From Cyanobacteria bacterium UBA11153 (GTDB lineage Bacteria > Cyanobacteriota > Cyanobacteriia > Cyanobacteriales > Coleofasciculaceae), in NCBI GenBank assembly GCA_003511885.1, contig DOIX01000165.1:1-8337 (forward strand): a stretch of DNA of 8,337 nt, in the 5' to 3' direction. The first letter of the stretch is position 1. Every line of letters starts with the position of its first letter. This document shows positions 6,733-8,337 of the stretch, one piece after another. The position numbers and the translations under genes are program-made. The notes beneath the pieces were generated by a model. The model was not told the origin of the DNA. It ran no database searches and worked only from the letters and a program-made list of their open reading frames with translations.

Positions 6733-7356
6733 ATGGCAATAGTTCTAATTCTAGATCGGAACAAACAACCATGAATCCCCTGTTATCTGCCTAGAGAGAG
6801 ACCAACGATCGAGCCAAGAAAACTGGTAGTATTTATGGGTTATACTTTAACAATTATTCTGAAAGAGCAGATTCCTTGCACCTCTTTCAAAAAGTGGAGA
6901 AACCGAATCAGCATCCTTCCTTTTCTTTTCGCCGCAGGGGAAAAGAAAATCTTACTTACTTGCGCCAAAAATCCAGTAATTAAACAGGTAATTGAAAATG
7001 CTACAATCGATCGTAATCGTCATCCGATCGCCAACTCAGTTGTGCCAACTTGGGGAAATAAAATCAACAACTTGGCATGGAGCCAGACAATGTATCAGGA
7101 GTCAGGAAGTTATGATGACGACCTAATGCCAAACTGCGATCGCAGGAAGATAGAATATCTAGACGGGGAAAGATGCAGGAGGTTAAAAGAGCTAAAATTG
7201 TCTGTAGAAACAAATACAGGTAAACCGATCGAGTTTAATCTTTATCGTCAAACACTCAAGAAAAATCGCTGGCTAGATGCTGGACATATCGTCAAATTCT
7301 CCCCTGTCAAACTAAAAATAACAGGAATAAAGCCTTGGTTAACAGAAAGGACAGCT
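6733..7356 (+). pseudogene. iscB: Degraded iscB (RNA-guided OMEGA nuclease), internally deleted
   Basis: The frame opens at ATG 6733 as MAIVLILDRNKQP, is stopped by TGA at 6772, and continues as IPCYLPRE... to KLVVFMGYTLTIILKEQI. This follows the IscB N-terminus (MAVV.VI...GKPLMP ... V.R.PFTIILK). In the same frame NRHPIANSVVPTWGNKINNL with W82 of the open frame starting at ATG 6835 (about 7012-7080) resembles the NR..P.GWLPPSL..R..N...W segment. 7165-7356 reads RRLKEL, VETNTG, EFN, WLDAG, KLKITGIKP, the RuvC-III region, with the usual His before WLDA replaced by Arg. A bridge-helix-like SFRRRGKENLTYLRQ is in another frame at 6921-6965. RuvC-I, RuvC-II and the HNH centre are absent; a complete protein would be about 430 residues. 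Stop, frameshift and deletion make it inactive. The open frame runs on from 6835 to 7494 (219 codons), with no recognisable similarity after 7356. Confidence 0.72.
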
Positions 7357-7478
7357 ATAGCGATGTTGCCTAGATCCGGACCGCAGCAATTCTGCCACTT
7401 AGGAAGACCCCAAAACCAGACGGCTTCCCCAATGCCAACCACCGCCAAGCTGAGGACAGCGATGGTGGATCTCTCAAT

Positions 7479-7486
7479 GGGGGAAG
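7479..7486 (+). promoter_or_regulatory. Possible ribosome binding site of the response regulator
   Basis: GGGGGAAG lies four bases before the ATG at 7491. It is only a partial Shine-Dalgarno match, but it is the clearest purine-rich tract near any start in this window and agrees with a start at MKKILLVDDD, the normal beginning of a receiver domain. Confidence 0.4.
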
Positions 7487-7490
7487 AAAA

Positions 7491-8210
7491 ATGAAAAAAA
7501 TTCTCCTAGTTGATGATGATAGAACCTTACGAACTGCCTTGAAACGTGCCCTAGAAAAAATGGGATATCAAGTCAAACAAGTAAGTTCAGGATCGGAAGC
7601 CTTAGATGCTTGTGCAAAAAGTCCGCCAGACTTGGTAGTTTCCGATGTAATGATGCCAGAGATGGATGGACTAGAATTTTGCCGTCGCTTGCGCTCCACT
7701 CCTTCAGGTCAACTCATGCCCTTTATATTTTTATCTGGTAGAGGAGAATTAGAAGACCGGATTTGCGGTCATTCGATGGGAGCTGATGATTATTTAATTA
7801 AACCCGTAGATCCCAGAGAATTAGCCGCCAAAATCGAAGCTCAATTAGAGCGAACCCGTCGTATCCATTCTCTGATAGTTCAGTTGATGCACCTCAATGC
7901 CAGTTCGATTGGGGTTGAGCCAACACCTCAAATCACCACACCGGAAGCTCCAGAGGTTGAGATACCAGAGGTTGAGACTGAGCCAGGAGGGAATCCCCTT
8001 CCTTTGCCTTTAACACCCGCAGAAGAAAGAGTCTTTTGGGAAGTGATTCAGGGATTAACCAACAAAGAAATCAGCAATCGCTTGTTTATCAGTCCCCGTA
8101 CTGTGCAAACCCACCTGAGCAGTATTTTGAATAAGCTAAAACTCCCAAATCGCGGTCAGCTAATTCGCTTTGCTTATGAAAAAGGATACCAACCGCCCCA
8201 TGAGGAGTGA
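7491..8210 (+). CDS. Response regulator, receiver plus LuxR-type helix-turn-helix (NarL/FixJ family)
   Basis: This 239-residue cytosolic transcription factor has a receiver domain (about 2-120: acidic D8-D10, phospho-acceptor D52 in SDVMMPEMDG, S82, K104-P105). A proline/glutamate-rich linker follows (about 140-172, containing EVEIP and EVETE), then a LuxR-type DNA-binding domain (about 174-233: LTPAEERVFWEVIQGLTNKE, with the recognition helix around SPRTVQTHLSSIL at 201-213). Phosphorylation of D52 should promote dimer formation and DNA binding. The architecture recalls the Ycf29/TctD-like regulators of cyanobacteria and red plastids, but I cannot assign orthology. The ATG overlaps the TGA of the open frame carrying the iscB relic (ATGA, 7491-7494). 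No kinase gene adjoins it on the same strand; the kinase operon at 476-4752 is a possible but unproven partner. A tandem-repeat array begins directly after its stop. Confidence 0.94.
   Translation: MKKILLVDDDRTLRTALKRALEKMGYQVKQVSSGSEALDACAKSPPDLVVSDVMMPEMDGLEFCRRLRSTPSGQLMPFIFLSGRGELEDRICGHSMGADDYLIKPVDPRELAAKIEAQLERTRRIHSLIVQLMHLNASSIGVEPTPQITTPEAPEVEIPEVETEPGGNPLPLPLTPAEERVFWEVIQGLTNKEISNRLFISPRTVQTHLSSILNKLKLPNRGQLIRFAYEKGYQPPHEE
7950..7977 (+). repeat. Short in-frame duplication in the response regulator linker
   Basis: CCAGAGGTTGAGA occurs at 7950-7962 and 7965-7977, a 15-base period that encodes two five-residue units (EVEIP, EVETE) of the flexible linker between the receiver and DNA-binding domains. 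It shows recent lengthening of the linker by slippage. The effect on function is probably small. Confidence 0.7.
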
Positions 8211-8238
8211 GGGGAGTGGGGAGTGGGGAGTGGGGAGT
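8211..8238. repeat. Four tandem copies of GGGGAGT
   Basis: Four perfect copies of the heptamer begin on the base after the response regulator stop codon. The same GGGGAGT unit occurs once next to the heptamer array in the hybrid kinase gene (2358-2364). It is a typical cyanobacterial short tandem repeat. The regular G4 and G3 runs of this and the next array could form a G-quadruplex. Confidence 0.95.
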
Positions 8239-8239
8239 G

Positions 8240-8329
8240 GGGAGACAAGGGAGACAAGGGGGACAAGGGGGACAAGGGGGACAAGGGAGACAAGGGAGAC
8301 AAGGGAGACAAGGGGGACAAGGGGGACAT
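8240..8329. repeat. Tandem array of a nine-base unit GGG(A/G)GACAA
   Basis: Nine copies start at 8240, 8249, 8258, 8267, 8276, 8285, 8294, 8303 and 8312. The A and G versions at the fourth base are grouped as A, A, G, G, G, A, A, A, G. A tenth, altered copy GGGGGACAT (8321-8329) leads into a T-run to 8336. The array overlaps the end of the GGGGAGT heptamers, so one repeat type appears to have grown out of the other. It lies in the 3' untranslated region of the response regulator and runs close to the window edge. Confidence 0.95.
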
Positions 8330-8337
8330 TTTTTTTG

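Noticed and set aside
6587..6772. A 61-codon minus-strand open frame upstream of the iscB relic.
   Set aside because: It resembles no family and lies across the hairpin-rich segment and the antisense of the IscB start.
7248..7448. A 66-codon minus-strand open frame.
   Set aside because: It is the antisense of the iscB RuvC-III region and shows no recognisable domain.
8211..8337. The end array as a CRISPR.
   Set aside because: Units are 7 and 9 bases with no spacers; this is a simple tandem repeat.

Overview
The window looks like a chromosomal segment of a cyanobacterium, probably a multicellular one such as an Oscillatoria/Microcoleus or Nostoc relative. Four observations support this: six copies of the HIP1 octamer GCGATCGC (1455, 2007, 2849, 4899, 5940, 7136), several families of short heptamer-type tandem repeats, a sensor kinase with a bilin-binding type GAF domain, and an isocitrate dehydrogenase with the longer cyanobacterial form. 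The genus assignment is inference.

Layout: 1-475 is non-coding and rich in small repeats and hairpins. 476-4752 (+) is a two-gene signalling operon whose genes overlap by one base (TAATG). The first gene is a soluble PAS-GAF-GAF-histidine kinase-receiver hybrid; its second GAF domain carries the Cys-His and surrounding residues of a red/green cyanobacteriochrome. The second gene is a receiver-histidine kinase. Together they look like a light-responsive phosphorelay with no DNA-binding output of its own. A G/C-rich palindromic repeat covers the end of the second kinase. The housekeeping gene icd (NADP isocitrate dehydrogenase, 4796-6217, minus strand) is convergent with this operon.

6218-7490 is the unusual part: it holds a decayed iscB locus (an RNA-guided nuclease of the OMEGA type, ancestral to Cas9). 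A plus-strand pseudogene from 6733 keeps the IscB start, a stretch resembling the segment after the bridge helix, and the RuvC-III region, but has lost the centre including HNH. A minus-strand fragment at 6244-6339, next to the icd start, matches the IscB C-terminal GDIVRA segment that the plus-strand copy lacks. The two pieces are complementary and do not overlap, which suggests one gene broken by an inversion. Just upstream of the pseudogene start, about 6515-6732 is dense in hairpins and sits where the omega RNA (HEARO RNA) of iscB loci lies.

7491-8210 (+) is a NarL-type response regulator (receiver plus LuxR helix-turn-helix). It could be the transcriptional output for a nearby kinase, but partnership is not shown. 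8211-8337 is a tandem-repeat array (GGGGAGT x4, then a nine-base unit) ending in a T-run. A perfect nine-copy heptamer array also lies in frame inside the ATPase domain of the first kinase, where copy-number change could switch the reading frame.
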